From Paracoccus caeni (lineage in GTDB: Bacteria > Pseudomonadota > Alphaproteobacteria > Rhodobacterales > Rhodobacteraceae): DNA of 64,000 nucleotides. Each line of letters starts with the position of its first letter. The first letter of the stretch is position 1. The position numbers and the translations under genes were made by a program. Of this stretch, positions 63,236 through 64,000 are shown piece by piece. Below the pieces are notes generated by a model, which worked only from the letters and a program-made list of their open reading frames with translations, was not told where the DNA came from and did no database searches. The stretch is taken from the NCBI RefSeq assembly GCF_016629665.1, contig NZ_JAEPRQ010000001.1, positions 1,302,001-1,366,000 on the forward strand. Reading direction: 5' to 3'.

Positions 63236-64000
63236 TCAGCTTTTCCGGGTGGCAGAGACGGCCGAGAACAGCCCGATTGCTGTCATCGCTGCGGTCCCCA
63301 GAATGACATAGGCCGCCGACCGTTCCAGCGACGATCCTCCGGTCGCCATCAGGGTGCCGCTGATCGCCGAGGCGAAGGAAAACGCCAGCAACTGGATGGT
63401 AGAGATCGCCGCAGCCGCCCGGCCACCTTCCTTCGGATCATCGGTGCTGTTCATCACCGCGACGCCCAGCAGCGGCCATGCCATGCCGATCCCCGCTCCG
63501 GCCAGCGCCAGCGCTGCGACCCAGATGGCGATGACAATCGGCCCGGCATCCGCATGCTGGGTCAGCCCGTAGGCGATCAGCCCTGCGGTCAGGATCACCG
63601 GACCCGTGCGGATGACCCGCGCCCGTTTCGCCTCGGACTGGATCGACAGCGTGAAGAACTGCGCCACCACCCAGGCGAAGGACAAAACCGTGCCCAAAAG
63701 ACCAGCCCAAAGCGGCGACAACCCGGCCAATTTCTGACCGAACAACGGGATGAAGTTTTCAACCATGACCCCGGCGCTCAGCGCGGCGATGGTAAGGTAG
63801 ATCCATTTCAGCTTGTTGCCTTTCTGATAGGTGATCCCCGGCAGAATGGTGTTGTCGCTTTTGCGCTCGATGGCGATGAAGACCCAGAACAGGCCAAGCC
63901 CCACCAGCAACGTCGCAATGATCGGCCAGCCCATCGGCAGCACCGAGCCCAGACTGATCGCCAGAATCGCCGCAAAAACGATGATCAGCGAACCAAAGGG
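63236..64000 (-). CDS. MFS transporter, C-terminal part (5' end outside window)
   Basis: The minus-strand frame is open to base 64000, so the start lies beyond the window. At least 254 residues are seen, with about seven to eight hydrophobic helices (IATLLVGLGLFWVFIAIE; GVMVENFIPLFGQKLAGLSP; AIWVAALALAGAGIGMAWPL). The order resembles the C-terminal half of a 14-helix DHA2-type drug exporter. Substrate unknown. The end is near GLFSAVSATRKS. Confidence 0.85.
   Translation of the reverse strand, partial: PFGSLIIVFAAILAISLGSVLPMGWPIIATLLVGLGLFWVFIAIERKSDNTILPGITYQKGNKLKWIYLTIAALSAGVMVENFIPLFGQKLAGLSPLWAGLLGTVLSFAWVVAQFFTLSIQSEAKRARVIRTGPVILTAGLIAYGLTQHADAGPIVIAIWVAALALAGAGIGMAWPLLGVAVMNSTDDPKEGGRAAAAISTIQLLAFSFASAISGTLMATGGSSLERSAAYVILGTAAMTAIGLFSAVSATRKS

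Overview
The window is a GC-rich, densely packed stretch of chromosome from an alphaproteobacterium, most likely of the family Rhodobacteraceae and close to Paracoccus. This rests on several gene types typical of that group: a TakP-like TRAP binding protein, a cysteine-free Fur, a VPLPA-type C-terminal sorting tail, a monofunctional hisB, a zincin-type small protease, and a DUF6280-like gene beside efp. Many neighbouring genes overlap by 1 or 4 bases. No rRNA, CRISPR array, complete insertion sequence or intact prophage was seen. The genus is inferred from protein character, not from a search.

Layout. 1-9.3 kb: a 5'-truncated aldehyde dehydrogenase, adenine deaminase, an HpcH/HpaI aldolase, hisB-hisH, a BCCT betaine-type transporter, a coiled-coil protein with zapA, an acetyltransferase and a small lipoprotein. 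9.3-9.8 kb holds a frameshifted gene remnant. 9.8-17.5 kb: an esterase, an MFS exporter, a DUF599 protein, Hsp20, a CAU tRNA, purM-purN, an M48 protease and a DedA protein. 17.5-25 kb: a CoxE-like von Willebrand protein, a Fur regulator, an IMPACT-family protein, the dnaX-ybaB-recR cluster, and a secreted von Willebrand protein with a sorting tail. 25-31.7 kb: a TerB/DnaJ protein, two small enzymes with trpA, ychF, and a GMC oxidoreductase coupled to a UBP-type zinc finger.

31.7-34.9 kb is the most accessory-looking part. It has a sulfotransferase-like gene, several small unknown genes and an HNH nuclease, and it ends at tRNA-Ser(GCU). 35-46 kb: a peroxiredoxin, lipA, tRNA-Leu(CAA), a large RTX repeat protein, selD and a complete oligopeptide ABC transporter (oppABCDF). 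46-52.7 kb: cobU-cobT-cobS of the cobalamin nucleotide loop, and a TRAP transporter whose membrane genes converge on its binding-protein gene. 53-64 kb: an ABC exporter-ygfZ-dinB operon, a MOSC protein, tRNA-Met(CAU), a glutamyl-tRNA synthetase, a zincin protease with a PfkB kinase, a MarR/OhrR-type regulator with paired operator-like palindromes, a DUF6280-like gene, efp and a truncated MFS transporter.

Most of the window is housekeeping and transport. The signals least explained by genes are a dispersed two-hairpin intergenic repeat with four clear copies (about 1.43, 21.7, 47.7 and 52.9 kb), a second recurring motif built around GGATATTT, the paired TATCGCGATA palindromes at 61.1 kb, and the island before tRNA-Ser. 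I found no clearly new multigene system. The best candidates for something undescribed are the repeat family, the GMC oxidoreductase/UBP zinc-finger pair and the vWA-DedA-M48 cluster.
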